Source: Baffinella frigidus
Lineage: Eukaryota; Cryptophyceae; Cryptomonadales; Baffinellaceae
Direction of reading: 5' to 3'
DNA: 27,170 bases
NCBI GenBank assembly: GCA_026770585.1
Contig: MU647828.1
Location: 24,556 to 51,725 of the forward strand
The notes below the pieces were generated by a model, which saw nothing but the letters and a program-made list of their open reading frames with translations, was not told the origin of the DNA and searched no databases. The position numbers were made by a program, and so were the translations under genes. Shown one piece after another: positions 16,496 through 25,850 of the stretch. How positions within the stretch are numbered: position 1 is the stretch's first letter; each line of letters begins with the position of its first letter.

Positions 16496-16899
16496 AAGGC
16501 CATGCTTTCTCTCGCATCACATCGAGCCCCCCTCTACAGAGGATCGCGGCAAAAACCGGCTCAAGGGTATCCTCAAACGGGTGTGTGAAGGTATACCAGC
16601 TGGTCGCCATGCTCACACACACACCAGGACAACGCAAGTCGGCTGAAGGCCCATGCTGGTATCCCATCGTTAAGCTCCTAGGAGCTCCAACCACAGATAC
16701 CTCAGATGCCAACCCAGGAGAATTTAGAGGTTTCCCCCAATGTACGGAAGTCAGCAGAGTTTAGGGAGAAAGAAAGGTGGATGTGTAAAGGTTTCCCCTA
16801 ATATAAAGAGGTCAGCAAAGTTAAGGGCGATCGAAGCGTCATAAATCAACAACATTAAGACATCAAAACAAAGGTGGCTGTACAGAATACGTCCCGAGT

Positions 16900-17028
16900 T
16901 GCTTTACTGGACAGGCAAAACCGTCAAAGGTTGTTTTTTGTGTGACCAGGCTATATGGGATTTTTTATTTGTTTCATATCTTCAGGTTTTACAGTGTGGT
17001 GTTTAGTAAAGCAAGCTCGACCACATTT
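16900..17028 (+). repeat. Dispersed repeat (GTGTGGTGTTTAG type), copy 2
   Basis: GCTTTACTGGACAGGCAAAA, GTGTGACCAGGCTATATGGG, TTTTACAGTGTGGTGTTTAG. This is the fullest copy, and the one most similar to the segment containing the start of the Ubl-PDZ gene. Confidence 0.75.
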
Positions 17029-17033
17029 AGGTC

Positions 17034-17270
17034 CTTGAGGTTGACACTGGAACTTTTTCTGCAGAAAGGTCCCTAAGGACCTTTAGGTTCTTCGAGCTCC
17101 CAACATAGGCGGACACCGAAAATGGTTCCTTTTAGGTAGATCCTTGAGGTCCTCTAGGTTCTTCGAGCTCCCAACATAGGCGGACACCGGAATTTATCCT
17201 GCAGATCCTTTAGGTTCTTTAGGTTCTTTCAACTCCCACCATAGACGGACACCGGAACGTATCTTTTAGG
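17034..17270 (+). repeat. Second GGACACCGGAAC array
   Basis: Four degenerate units with CCAACATAGGCGGACACCG and TTTAGGTTCTT. It runs directly into the long dispersed repeat at 17265. Confidence 0.85.
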
Positions 17271-17600
17271 TCCTTTAGGTTTCAATTTCGCCCAACATAT
17301 GCTAACGCCACGCCCTTCCGTATAAAGGACTGCAAAGAAAAGCATTTTTGCTTTCGGATCGCGTTGAGCTCTCCAGTGCAGATGCTCGTGTAGAGGGGAT
17401 AACGGGTGGTTCTCTTGGGGTGAGTGAAGGTATACCAACTGGTTCCCATGCTCACACACACACCGAACCCAAGTCAGCCTTTATGAGGCTCATGGTATCC
17501 CATGGTTGGAGCATAAGATCTCCAACCACGGATACCCCACAAGGTGAGAGGGATTGTGTGTGGGTGTGCGGTGAAATCAGTCAAACAGGGGGGAAAAGCG
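17265..17600 (+). repeat. Long dispersed repeat, copy C
   Basis: Plus-oriented, starting TTTAGGTCCTTTAGGTTTCA. It includes GCCACGCCCTTCCG, GCTTTCGGATCGCGTTGAGC, CCATGCTCACACACACACCG and CCACGGATACCCCACAAGG. No coding function is recognised. Confidence 0.85.
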
Positions 17601-17861
17601 GGGGGGCCCAAACCCTTTGAGCCATTCCTATAGGACTCTGAAAATCCCAAAAACATGTGTCCGCTTTCACTTTTCTCGACGGTTCTGGATTCCTCGTCAC
17701 GCCTTCTCCAAACCCACCCGAAGAAATATCTGGAGCGGAGCACAGGAAGATGCTGAAAAATCGACTTGTTCGTGGAAAGTTGACTAAATCGGTGGCCATG
17801 TTTCCGGGCCTCTGACGCCCTATATTCTATGAGTGGGATTGAAGAGGGCTGTCCTTTAAGA

Positions 17862-17890
17862 GTCGCTTTACTGGACAGGCACACGGGAAT
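17862..17890 (+). repeat. Fragment of the GTGTGGTGTTTAG-type dispersed repeat
   Basis: GTCGCTTTACTGGACAGGCA only; the rest of the element is missing. Confidence 0.6.
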
Positions 17891-17974
17891 TGATCCATGC
17901 CTTTGGGGAATTTGAAGGGGACCAATAAGGACCAATAACGCAACTTATTAATCAAGGCAAAGGCTCTCGGACTC

Positions 17975-18360
17975 CACCTGTATTTAGGTCCTTCAGGTTT
18001 TAATTTCTCCCAACATATGCCAACGACACGCCCTTTCGTAGAAAGGACTGCAAAGAAAGCATGTTTGCTTTCGGATCGCACATGCTTTCGGATCGCGTTT
18101 TGCTCTCCAGTGCAAAGGCTCGTGAAGTGGGATGCATGGTGGTTCTCTTGGGGTGGGTGAACGTATGCGATACCGCTCCCGTGCTCACTTACATGCACCG
18201 AACCCAAGTCAGCCTTTCTGAGGCTCATGGTATCCCACGGTTGAAGTGTAAGGGCTCCAACCACGGATACCCCACAAGGTGAGGTGGGTTGTGTGGGGAT
18301 TGTATGGGGGATGTGAGTTTAGGTCAGCCAGACACCAAAGATGAAAGGAGATAAAAGGTG
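17975..18360 (+). repeat. Long dispersed repeat, copy D
   Basis: Plus-oriented copy with GGTCCTTCAGGTTTTAATTT, GCCAACGACACGCCCTTTCG and CCACGGATACCCCACAAGGT. A short internal duplication of CTTTCGGATCGC lies at 18068-18100. Confidence 0.85.
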
Positions 18361-18509
18361 AGTCAGCAGAGTTAACACAGTGGGGGGAGGGTGCGTGTGG
18401 GCGAACTCTAAGGTGTACGTTGTATGTTAGTTTGTAATTATCTGTGGAGACAGTCATCGGAACCTTGTCAAGTGACGGATCAAGCCTAATACCTGAGATG
18501 TTTGACATC

Positions 18510-18640
18510 GATTTCTTCCCCGACTGACTTTACAAGTGATTTTACCGAACATTCTCTTCTTCGAACCGATTGACTTTCGATTGCGGGTTTTACGCAAAAA
18601 GCCAGATAAAAACACTTGTAAAGTCAATTGGGAAGAAATG
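18510..18640. mobile_element. Fold-back element with about 28-bp arms
   Basis: Arms ATTTCTTCCCCGACTGACTT...ACAAGTG (about 18510-18538) and CACTTGTAAAGTC...GGGAAGAAAT (about 18613-18640) are complementary with a few mismatches. Confidence 0.7.
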
Positions 18641-18822
18641 TTTTTTCCCCCGAGTTGGCAGCTGTAGAACCGCTCCCAACTGGGGAAGAAACCATCAGGC
18701 TTGCCATCCAAATATAAACCTCAACAGAGATGTATTTCACGCATCCGTCTGGCCAGGAGCACTCATCCTTTGGCAGTTCGGGGGTGATTTCTGAAAAACT
18801 GAATAAAATGAGGATTTAATTA

Positions 18823-18903
18823 AGGGCCATTAGGTCCTTTAGGTTTTAATTTCTCCCAACATACGCCAACGACACGCCGTTCCGTAGAAGGGATCTGCAG
18901 AGA
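18823..18903 (+). repeat. Long dispersed repeat, 5' fragment
   Basis: GGCCATTAGGTCCTTTAGG, TCTCCCAACATACGCCAACG, CGTTCCGTAGAAGGGATCTG. The homology stops about 80 bp in. Confidence 0.8.
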
Positions 18904-19360
18904 AACCACAATTGGCGAAGGCTCTCACGGAAGGGTGCTTTGCCTGAGGGTGGAGAAGCACGAACAGGTTATTTAGGGGGAAAACCAGAAATGGCTCCAA
19001 TGTCACGAACTATGATGCCTCCAACTTTTCTGCCCCTGATTAAAACAAAAAAAAAAATCTCGCAAAGTTGTAGGCCTTGAAAAACTGAGCATCTTTGTTG
19101 TCCAAAGGTTTTTGCGAGGATGGGTTAAAGGGTGTGCAAAACCAGATGCGGTGGTTTCGGGGGAGTCATATTTTGAGTATGTTTGCGGGCCTCTGATGCC
19201 CCAGATTCATTCAGCGGATCTGTAGGGGACCTTTTGAGGATTCTAGAACCGTCGAGAAAAAAGAAAAGAACCCAGGGAGTCGAAAGTTACACACAATCGA
19301 GCACCTGACGGGCCCGCCTCGGGACCGGGAATCCCCGCAAAGCCTCGTTTTGAGGGCCTG

Positions 19361-19455
19361 CCCCCCTTTAATCATGAAATCTGAGATCACATTTGTGAAA
19401 CAACTTTCAATTCTGTTTCAAAAAGGTGCTCTCAGATTTTATGATTAAGGGGGGG
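19361..19455. mobile_element. Fold-back element with about 25-bp arms
   Basis: CCCCCCTTTAATCATGAAAT...CTGAG (19361-19385) is complementary to CTCAG...ATTTTATGATTAAGGGGGGG (19431-19455) with one mismatch. Confidence 0.75.
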
Positions 19456-19459
19456 ACGA

Positions 19460-20220
19460 TCATGTCCCTATGCAAAAGCTCTGCTTCTCCACCCTCCTTT
19501 GCCTTTGCCTGTTGACTTTTGGCAGATCCGCCGGAGTTCCCCGAACGTTGGGGCGATTCGCTCTTCGAGCTCTAAGGCGGCGGGGCGCGCCCGCTCGGAG
19601 GTGAACCTGCGCGCATTCAGTCCACCGTGATCACAGGTATCAATCACAGTGCTCGAATTGCTGCTACCCCGCCCCCCGCACGTCCCTGGGGCAGATTCTG
19701 CGCGAAATCCACTTGCTAGATTCTGAATTCGAGAGTTGGCGGCAGGTGCTAGCGCTGGCGCTCCCTAGCCTGCGGCGCGCCATGGGTTCACCGTACTGCT
19801 AGGTGTGCCCCCATGCCCTCCTCGCGCCTCAGCCTCCCTCAGCACCCGGGATCCGCCGCCTTGTCCGTCCAAGGTTTTGCACATCGGCGAAGCGCCTGTG
19901 TGTGTGTGTGCGGCATCCCACCACTGCGGAGTGCTCAGGGCTCCATAACCCGTGTCGGCATGGTCAGGGGATTTTTCTGCGTGCGCGCAGATCATTGGGC
20001 GCTGCTTCGCTAGCTGGGTCCGTGCGAGCTGGTCTGGGCTCCGATGTGTTGCAGGGCGAGCGACGCAGTCGTGTAGGGTTCTTGGAGACTCAGTGTGTGT
20101 GTGGGGTGCTGTGGGCGAGGTCCACCTGGTTGGTGGACCCTCACGAGCTGTCATTGTGTGTGTGTTGTGCTTGGGGCGGGGCAATGCAGGCGTCAACCAT
20201 GCGACTTGAGCTTTAGAATC
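19460..20220. other. GC-rich stretch without a recognisable gene
   Basis: Mostly unique GC-rich sequence with TG-rich stretches (TGTGTGTGTGTG near 19897). Open frames of up to 137 codons exist but lack domain-like sequence. I see no feature I can support. Confidence 0.4.
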
Positions 20221-20227
20221 ACATGTT

Positions 20228-21015
20228 GTGAATTGCTTGTTGGCTGCAGAATATTGGCATTTCTTTGATTTGCGTCCCTCTCGTCTGCTCAGGGGTTGCT
20301 CTGTTGCCGATGTTTCCTCAACAGATGCTGTAGATTATGCAAAGTTGGTCTTACAATGTGATTTCCGCTTGTCGAATGGGTCCCATCCTGTTGTGAATTC
20401 TGGTTCACGGAAAATGTTTTTTTCTGTGTTGGTACCTTCTGTGTTGGTACCTGCACAAGTTCTCAGGTTTTGCTCTGGTCCACATGTTTCCAGAACACCC
20501 CCCCCTGAACTCGATACCCTACAGGACCCCAAACCCTCAGCCGTACAGCATACACCCGAAACCCTGGCGCGTGGGGAGGGTGAAGATGGGCATTCTCTGA
20601 GCTTCCTCTGTCTAATGCTAAACCCTAAACCCTAAACCCTAAACCCTAAACCCCAAACCGTAGACCCTGAACTCTATTTCCTGATCCACAAAGCCGATTT
20701 TTTAAAGTCTTTCCGCGATACGAATAACCCCTGGTCCTGGATGATTATTGATTCCCATTACGAATGATTTCCTGCTGCAGGTCGCGCCCGGGAGCGAGTG
20801 CAGGCAGACATTCTCTGGGCTTCTTCTGTCCAAGGTTGAACCCTACACCCTCAGTTCTTAACCCCAATGCCCAACCGTAGGCAAAATTGGACGTAGTAAA
20901 ACATTTGCGCTTGTCGAGTGGGTCCCTTCCTGTTGTGTTCTGGTTGTGGGAAAATGCAATTTCATCTGTGTTGGTACCTGCACAACTACTCAGGTTAGCT
21001 CTGATCATTTAGGGG
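20228..21015 (+). repeat. Two diverged direct copies of a repeat carrying CCCTAAA
   Basis: Copy 1 (about 20335-20660) and copy 2 (about 20800-21005) share CGCTTGTCGA(A/G)TGGGTCCC, TCCTGTTGTG, TGTGTTGGTACCTGCACAA, CTCAGGTT and CATTCTCTG(A/G)GCTTC. The blocks are permuted between copies. A perfect run of CCCTAAA units lies at 20617-20652, so the telomere-like strand is inverted relative to 13.5-15.7 kb. Confidence 0.7.
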
Positions 21016-21085
21016 TTGGTCTTCAGTGTTTATGGTTTATGGCGTATGTCTTATGGTTGATGGTTTATGGTTGATCATACGCCAG

Positions 21086-21150
21086 CCACAGGTATGGAAT
21101 AATTGCCAGGCAAAACCCGTCAAGGTTTTTTTTGGTGTGACCAGGCGATG
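21086..21150 (+). repeat. Dispersed repeat containing the start codon of the Ubl-PDZ gene
   Basis: AATTGCCAGGCAAAACCCGT and GGTGTGACCAGGCGATG match the element at 16900-16960. The homology fades at or just after the ATG at 21148. Confidence 0.65.
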
Positions 21151-24100
21151 ATGCAACCTGGCGTGGCGCGGATCCGTGTGTGGGTGGCGACGCCGGCCGG
21201 CGGGAGGGAGGCGCTGGAGGTGGTGGCGGGCGAGCGCGTCGAGCGCCTGCGCGATAAGGCCACCAATGCCCACCCTCCCCAGCCATCCAGAGGACAGGTT
21301 GCACCCGCATTTTGGAGAGAGCGTCAACGAGAGATCGCTGTGCAGGTTGGGGGGATGAAGTCGCTTGCAGAGGCGAGCGGGGCATGGACCATCAGCGGAG
21401 TTTGGAGTCCGAAGCTCATGGCCATGGGCAAACCTTTGGTCGACGGGGAGTCGCTACTTGCAAGTGGTGTGGTCGACGGCACGGTCACGGAAATGCCCCG
21501 AGAATGCTGAGCCCCGAGCAACCTGGAGCAAGTTAGGGTTGTGTTATTGGCTGGGGGGTATCAACTGGTCGGAGTTGTCGGCAAATTATCAGCCGCCAGC
21601 TGACAAAATTTCCTGTTGGGAGCCTCAGGGTGTATGTACCCTAGGACCCTACTGTAGTCCTATGCCTAGGGCCCTACGGTTTGCGTTTTCTTATGAGCGA
21701 GATACCCCTGTAGGGAACCCCACCTTATGGTGCAGGGTAATAAAATGTGTGTACTACGGAAGGAACCCTCCCTAGGGGCCTACATGTACTGTACCTCCTA
21801 AGGGTCCTGCCGTGCCGGATTCCCCACCCCCGCTTTTCGAAACACTAAGACCCTTTTTTGACATACTAAAACCATTTTTTTATCAGGAAAGGCTCCCTTT
21901 GGGCGCCTTTCCTTGTAGGGCTGTAGAGGCTTCCCCTGGGACCCTCGCCGATAAATTATCAGCACACAACTGATAAGTCCGATAACAGGAGATATCGGGC
22001 GCCAACCGATTAAACCAACAGTGATAAAACTGATCACATAACCCTAGAGAAAGTACTAAAGAAGACGTGCGGCGCAGCTGGTGGAGCCGGTGTATGCCAG
22101 CGCTGCCTACGAAATCGTCCACATCCCGGAGATCCCCAACATCCCGGGTCTGGAAGCGGTGGCAGTCCCTCCCCTCTTGACCCCTCTCGTATTTCTCCTG
22201 ATGCTCCTCCAAGACCCGCGGGGTTTTCTCGACCTCCTCGACCTGTCTTCTGAATCTCTGTGACCCAACCCATCCATCCAAGCTTTTGCCATCAGCGAGA
22301 CGCGGCCCCTCCACCCGCGGGCTACGGGAATTTCAGTGGCCTCTCTCTGTTCTTCCCGTCTGTCCAACGCTGCCGCGTTTCCACCTTGTGCACCTCGTTG
22401 GCTCTTTGGCACGACGAATGCGTGCTCATGCGTGCTTACAGGGGAGGGAGAAGGTGGAGAAGGCCGCGCGGGACGCAAGAGTCGGTTTCTCGCAGTGGAT
22501 CAAGGGCGGCCTGCGCTGTCTCGCTGCCGGCGTCGGGTCTCGCTCTCCCTCCCTCCAACCCCAAACCCCTCTCTCCCCAACTGCACCGTGTTCCATGTGC
22601 CTGCAGAGTTGCATTCTTTCAGCTTTCAGCCCAGGAGGGCACACTGCGTGGTGGCTGGCTGGCACTGGCGGTGGCTGGTACTAGTGGCTGGCTTGAATGC
22701 TGGCAGGCAGTGATTGCAAGGGGATCTAAATGGGATGGACACTCCCTACGAGATCCTATGGCGCTTCTTGGCTTTAAAACCTCTAGCAGACGCGCATTTT
22801 GTTTTTTAAACGACGAATGGTCTGGAATTGGAGCCGTTTCGTTCTTTGAGCCCCCCCTGCGTTGAAAACGCAGCCTACCCATCCGCCAACGATTCAAAAA
22901 CAAACTGAAATGAAGCCCGACCAAATCTGAGCCCTCGTCGCCGCCTCAGGGTTAGTTGTGCCACATTTTCAACCGGACATCGGGAAGGTTAGGTATTGGC
23001 GTCAGGCGTGCCACCTGTCCCCGGATGCAAATCCCCAAATCAAATTTGTACCACGAAACAAAAATGGCTCCAATTCCGACGATCCTATTGAGTTACCTAT
23101 GGTGCTTGCTGGAGTGCTGGATTGCTGGCAGGGGTGGCTGGCAGCGCTGGCCCCGACCCTCTGGTGGATCGTACGTTTTCAACGTGTTTTGTTTGGTGTG
23201 GGGGATGCAGATTGGACGTGCAGCAAGATGCGCGGCTTTGCCTCCACGTCGTGCAGCTGGCGCCTGCTGGCCCGGTTCCTTCCCCCCCCACTGCTGCTGC
23301 CGCGCTTCCTCCGCCCCCCCCCCCTGCCCCGGTTCCTCTGCCGATCCACCCACGGACTGCTTGCCACTGCTTTCGCACCACCCGGGCACACTTTGTCGAT
23401 TTTGCACACCAGGAACTTTTCTTGTATCGAGCGTCTTCTGATGAGCGTCCCAGTGGCAAGTTAATAGCGACGCACCCCAGGATGAGTTTTGTAAAGTAGC
23501 TCGTTTCTGGTACAAATTATAAAACAAACCCGATTTAAAACTCCAAAAATCCAGTTCCCTTTTAAATGAGGTTTTGTTTTATAATTTGTACCAGAAACGA
23601 GCTACTTTACAAAACTCATCCTGGGTTGCGTTACTATGAAAGTGTCAACATTCTTGTTTGCACGCTCCTGGAGATGCTCACACCCACCGAGAATCACCAA
23701 CACCTCCCCACGTCAATCACGAGCAACCTCGCACATGAATGAATCATGGAGCAACCTCGCACACGAAGACATCTCTGCCCAATCTTGCTGGGCAAGAAGG
23801 CCGTCGCGCGCCCGAGGAGCCTTGCTTCTCCAGGAGAAGCGTCTTCTCATGAATGCCGCGTGCGGGTGCAGGCGGAAGAGGAGGGGAGCATTCGCGTTGG
23901 GGACGTGATCCAGAGCGTCAACGGTCGCTCCTGCATCGCAACTCACGGCCTCTCGGACACCCAGGTGGCGCGACTCCCTCTCTCGCCACTTGCTCTCTTG
24001 CACCCGCCCATCCACCCGTCATTCCGTGCCCCTGCTTGTCTCCGGCTGGCCAGGACAGCCTGCAACCATGCAAGTGAGAGCATTGGTACACGATGGTTGG

Positions 24101-24832
24101 TGGTGTTGGCTGGGTTGGCTCGGCAGAGGATTGGCTGCTCGCGACCGCTCTGCCGAGAGCGCGGATGCCAAGGCTGTGCGCCACGCGATGCCATGCCGTC
24201 CTCGGGAAGGCGAGTCAGGCTCATCGGGTGGCGAGGGTGGGTGGCAGGTGTCGGAAGTTCGGCGGGTGGGCGAGATGCGGTGGGCAGAGCGAGAGGAGCA
24301 AGGCGCGCGGTGGACGCTCCCCGGGTGGGGCCCCGAAGACCACCAACATCAGGCCCTCGTCCTCCTTCAGGTCCCACCAGGGCTCATCCCCCCGCGCCCC
24401 CTCCCGCGCATCCCCCCGTGCCTCCCGCACAGGCCCGCCTTCGGACGATCCCGCACAACCGGGCGCGCCTCAGGGCGACCTCACTGCCACGCCCGGCCTG
24501 TCAGCCTCAGCACAATGATACTCCACACACAGGGCCCGCCTGACACGCTCGGGCGTGGTTCACACATGAAGGCAGGGCCTGGCAGGCTCAACCGGGTTGC
24601 CAGTGAAGCTTTTGGGAGCAGGCAGGCCCTGTCCGCCACGGCTGGCTGACCCTCGCGAGACCTTGTGACTTGGCAGGAATTGCGCGAGGAGCTACAAGGC
24701 CTTCCCGGGACTGAGGTCCAAGTCTGCTTCGTGCGAGGGGGTGGGCTGCAAGGGTCTGGGGATGCAAAACAAGTGCTCCGTGCCACTCTCAAGCGCAAAG
24801 GCATGCCTCATCTCGCCGGATCCTACATGTAG
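21148..24832 (+). CDS. Ubiquitin-like plus PDZ domain protein, seven exons, 232 residues
   Basis: Exons: 21148-21237, 21346-21483, 22078-22158, 22442-22531, 23224-23274, 23872-23964, 24677-24832. Every exon length is divisible by three and all six introns are phase 0 with GT...AG ends. Residues about 8-86 form a ubiquitin-like fold. Strand one is RIRVWVATPAG, then EALEVVAGE and a helix MKSLAEA. LMAMGKPLVDGESL matches the ubiquitin LIFAGKQLEDGRTL segment, and GTLVEPVYA gives the last strand. There is no C-terminal Gly-Gly, so it is an integrated Ubl rather than a conjugated modifier. After a linker, residues about 124-203 form a PDZ domain: the GGLRC loop, LCLHVVQLAPAGPAEEEG, IRVGDVIQSVNG, the helix TQELREELQG and GTEVQVCFVRGG. 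PDZ domains bind C-terminal peptides. The tail TLKRKG is basic. The start ATG, one of two adjacent, lies within a dispersed repeat. An alternative C-terminus is described separately. Confidence 0.68.
21346..21483 (+). other. Core Ubl exon and its splice boundaries
   Basis: The upstream intron 21238-21345 (108 bases, CGC|gtcgag ... gtgcag) is open in frame. If it is retained the protein gains 36 residues inside the Ubl helix region. Removing it restores near-ubiquitin spacing (37 residues from LEV to GK against 34 in ubiquitin), which is why I chose this boundary. The downstream donor ACG|gtcacg is phase 0. It links VVDGT to LVEPVYA, completing the last beta strand. Confidence 0.6.
21620..21810. 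repeat. Decayed fold-back relative in the second intron
   Basis: CCTAGGACCCTACTGTAG, TTCTTATGAGCGAGATACCC and GGTCCTGCC recall the element at 3228-3337, but the arms are no longer intact. The rest of the 594-base intron (21484-22077) is AT-richer and also repetitive, for example GATAACAGG and ACTGATAA motifs. Confidence 0.5.
22814..23082. repeat. Imperfect inverted repeat in the fourth intron
   Basis: GGAATTGGAGCCGTTTCGTT (about 22828) pairs with AAACAAAAATGGCTCCAATTCC (about 23058) with a few mismatches. The intron 22532-23223 also carries a short CAACG...CGTTG stem. Confidence 0.5.
23471..23630. mobile_element. Fold-back element with 57-bp arms in an intron
   Basis: Arm 23471-23527 (CAGGATGAGTTTTGTAAAGT, AGCTCGTTTCTGGTACAAAT) is nearly an exact complement of 23574-23630. 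Internal TTTAAAA/TTTTAAA extends the pairing. It lies in the intron between PDZ exons 5 and 6. No coding sequence is present. Confidence 0.85.
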
Positions 24833-24869
24833 CGTCCGCCGCTGCGGCATGTAGCGTCCGCCGCTGCGG
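24826..24869 (+). repeat. 22-bp tandem pair at the stop codon
   Basis: Two copies of CATGTAGCGTCCGCCGCTGC plus GG. The TAG stop of the Ubl-PDZ gene is inside the first copy. Confidence 0.9.
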
Positions 24870-24978
24870 TCAACATTGCCACCTTGGCGATGGGACACAT
24901 GTTCGGAAAAGGGAGGGAGGCATGCTCGAATGGTGTACGTACATAGGCACGGTGCACACGCGACGACTTTGCCTCCAG

Positions 24979-25110
24979 GAGGCCAGCCCACTCGAGGTGG
25001 CGGCTGCTCTCTCTGCCTCCCGCCAACACCAACCGAGCGAGAGTAGCACACTCGCAACGGTGGCCGCAAGGCCTATCGGCGGTCGGGATTCAAGATACAT
25101 CTGCCTGCAG
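24979..25110 (+). CDS. Candidate plus-strand exon after the Ubl-PDZ gene
   Basis: Phase-0 stretch between ttgcctccag and CTGCAG|gtgctgg. It reads EASPLEVAAALSASRQHQPS, then ESSTLATVAARPIGG and RDSRYICLQ. No domain is recognised. It may be an alternative 3' exon of the Ubl-PDZ gene, using a donor at 24772 (CAA|gtgctc), or belong to a separate small gene with an ATG at 24922. Confidence 0.35.
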
Positions 25111-25263
25111 GTGCTGGTCCAGTTTTGAGTTTTGTTTAGGGAGCCAAGAGCCCCAGCAAGCACGTTTGAGGTGACCCCTGCATCGGGCCAGGTGCTGGAT
25201 CTTGCTTTGTAATGTACATACAACATACCCGCCAACTATGTGGGAAACATGGGCGTCGCTCAC

Positions 25264-25335
25264 ACGACGTGGTAGGCCATGGGGCTCTCTTTCAGGCCAT
25301 GAGGCTCTCTGTCAGGCCGTGGGGCTCTCATGGCG
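25264..25335 (+). repeat. About 20-bp tandem, three copies
   Basis: Three units of the type CAGGCCATGAGGCTCTCTGT with small changes. Confidence 0.85.
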
Positions 25336-25341
25336 GTGCAG

Positions 25342-25410
25342 CTCCTGCCGCGGCTCCGCGGCCTGCCCACCCACATTCTCGCGGTCACACAAATTCCTCC
25401 AATCTTTTAG
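25342..25410 (+). CDS. Candidate terminal exon of the downstream plus-strand unit
   Basis: Follows the acceptor tggcggtgcag and reads LLPRLRGLPTHILAVTQIPP, then IF and TAG. It is phase 0, so it would join the exon ending at 25110. It is short, has no domain, and support is splice motif and phase only. Confidence 0.28.
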   Translation, partial: LLPRLRGLPTHILAVTQIPPIF

Positions 25411-25611
25411 GCGGCTCACTGTGAGGTGGGCCTACCCTATTGTAAATGGTTTGGGGTGAAGCTGAGGGGACAAGCGCTGCTTTCACTCAGGACCACTCAG
25501 CAAAAACGTCCAGGTTCCCCAACCGCAGAAATGCCGCCTCCTCCTCCCCGCCACACGCCAACCCAACCTGCCGAGCCAACCTGTCCACCACCATCGCCTC
25601 TCTTAGCAGCA

Positions 25612-25668
25612 GTTTAGGGTTCTAGGGTTTAGGGTTCTAGGGTTTAGGTTTCTAGGGTTTGGGGTTCT
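25612..25668 (+). repeat. TTTAGGG/TCTAGGG telomere-like tract
   Basis: Five to six units of GGTTCTAGGGTTTA type with the G-rich strand plus. It leads directly into a hairpin module. Confidence 0.9.
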
Positions 25669-25817
25669 CTGGGGATAAACCCCATGTAGGCATAGCCGGA
25701 GTGACTTTACACAAGTCACGTCCTATAAGTATTATAGCGGGGGACATCTGTCCCCACGTGCGGGAAATCCTGTTCCTCATCAGTGAATCACACAGCCGAC
25801 ACGCGAGCTCCGCCCGC
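25669..25817 (+). repeat. Hairpin module, copy 4
   Basis: TCTGGGGATAAACCCCATGT, GCCGGAGTGACTTTACACAA, GTCACGTCC, then CTCATCAGTGAATCACACAG and GCGAGCTCCGCCCGC. The stem GTGACTT/AAGTCAC is perfect here. An extra stem GGGGGACA/TGTCCCC follows. Confidence 0.75.
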
Positions 25818-25850
25818 ATGCCCCCTATCTAGCCAACGACCTGTTGCAGA

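Noticed and set aside
17265-18360. Protein-coding ORFs within the long dispersed repeat
   Set aside because: Open frames on either strand are not kept in the same register between copies, which argues against coding.
19803-20216. 137-codon plus-strand ORF with Cys/Val repeats
   Set aside because: The CVCV and CVCC runs come from TGTG repeats, with no domain and no splice context.
25500-25617. Pro-rich plus-strand exon (EMPPPPPRHTPTQP)
   Set aside because: It is low complexity, and its stop codon comes only from the start of the telomere-like tract.
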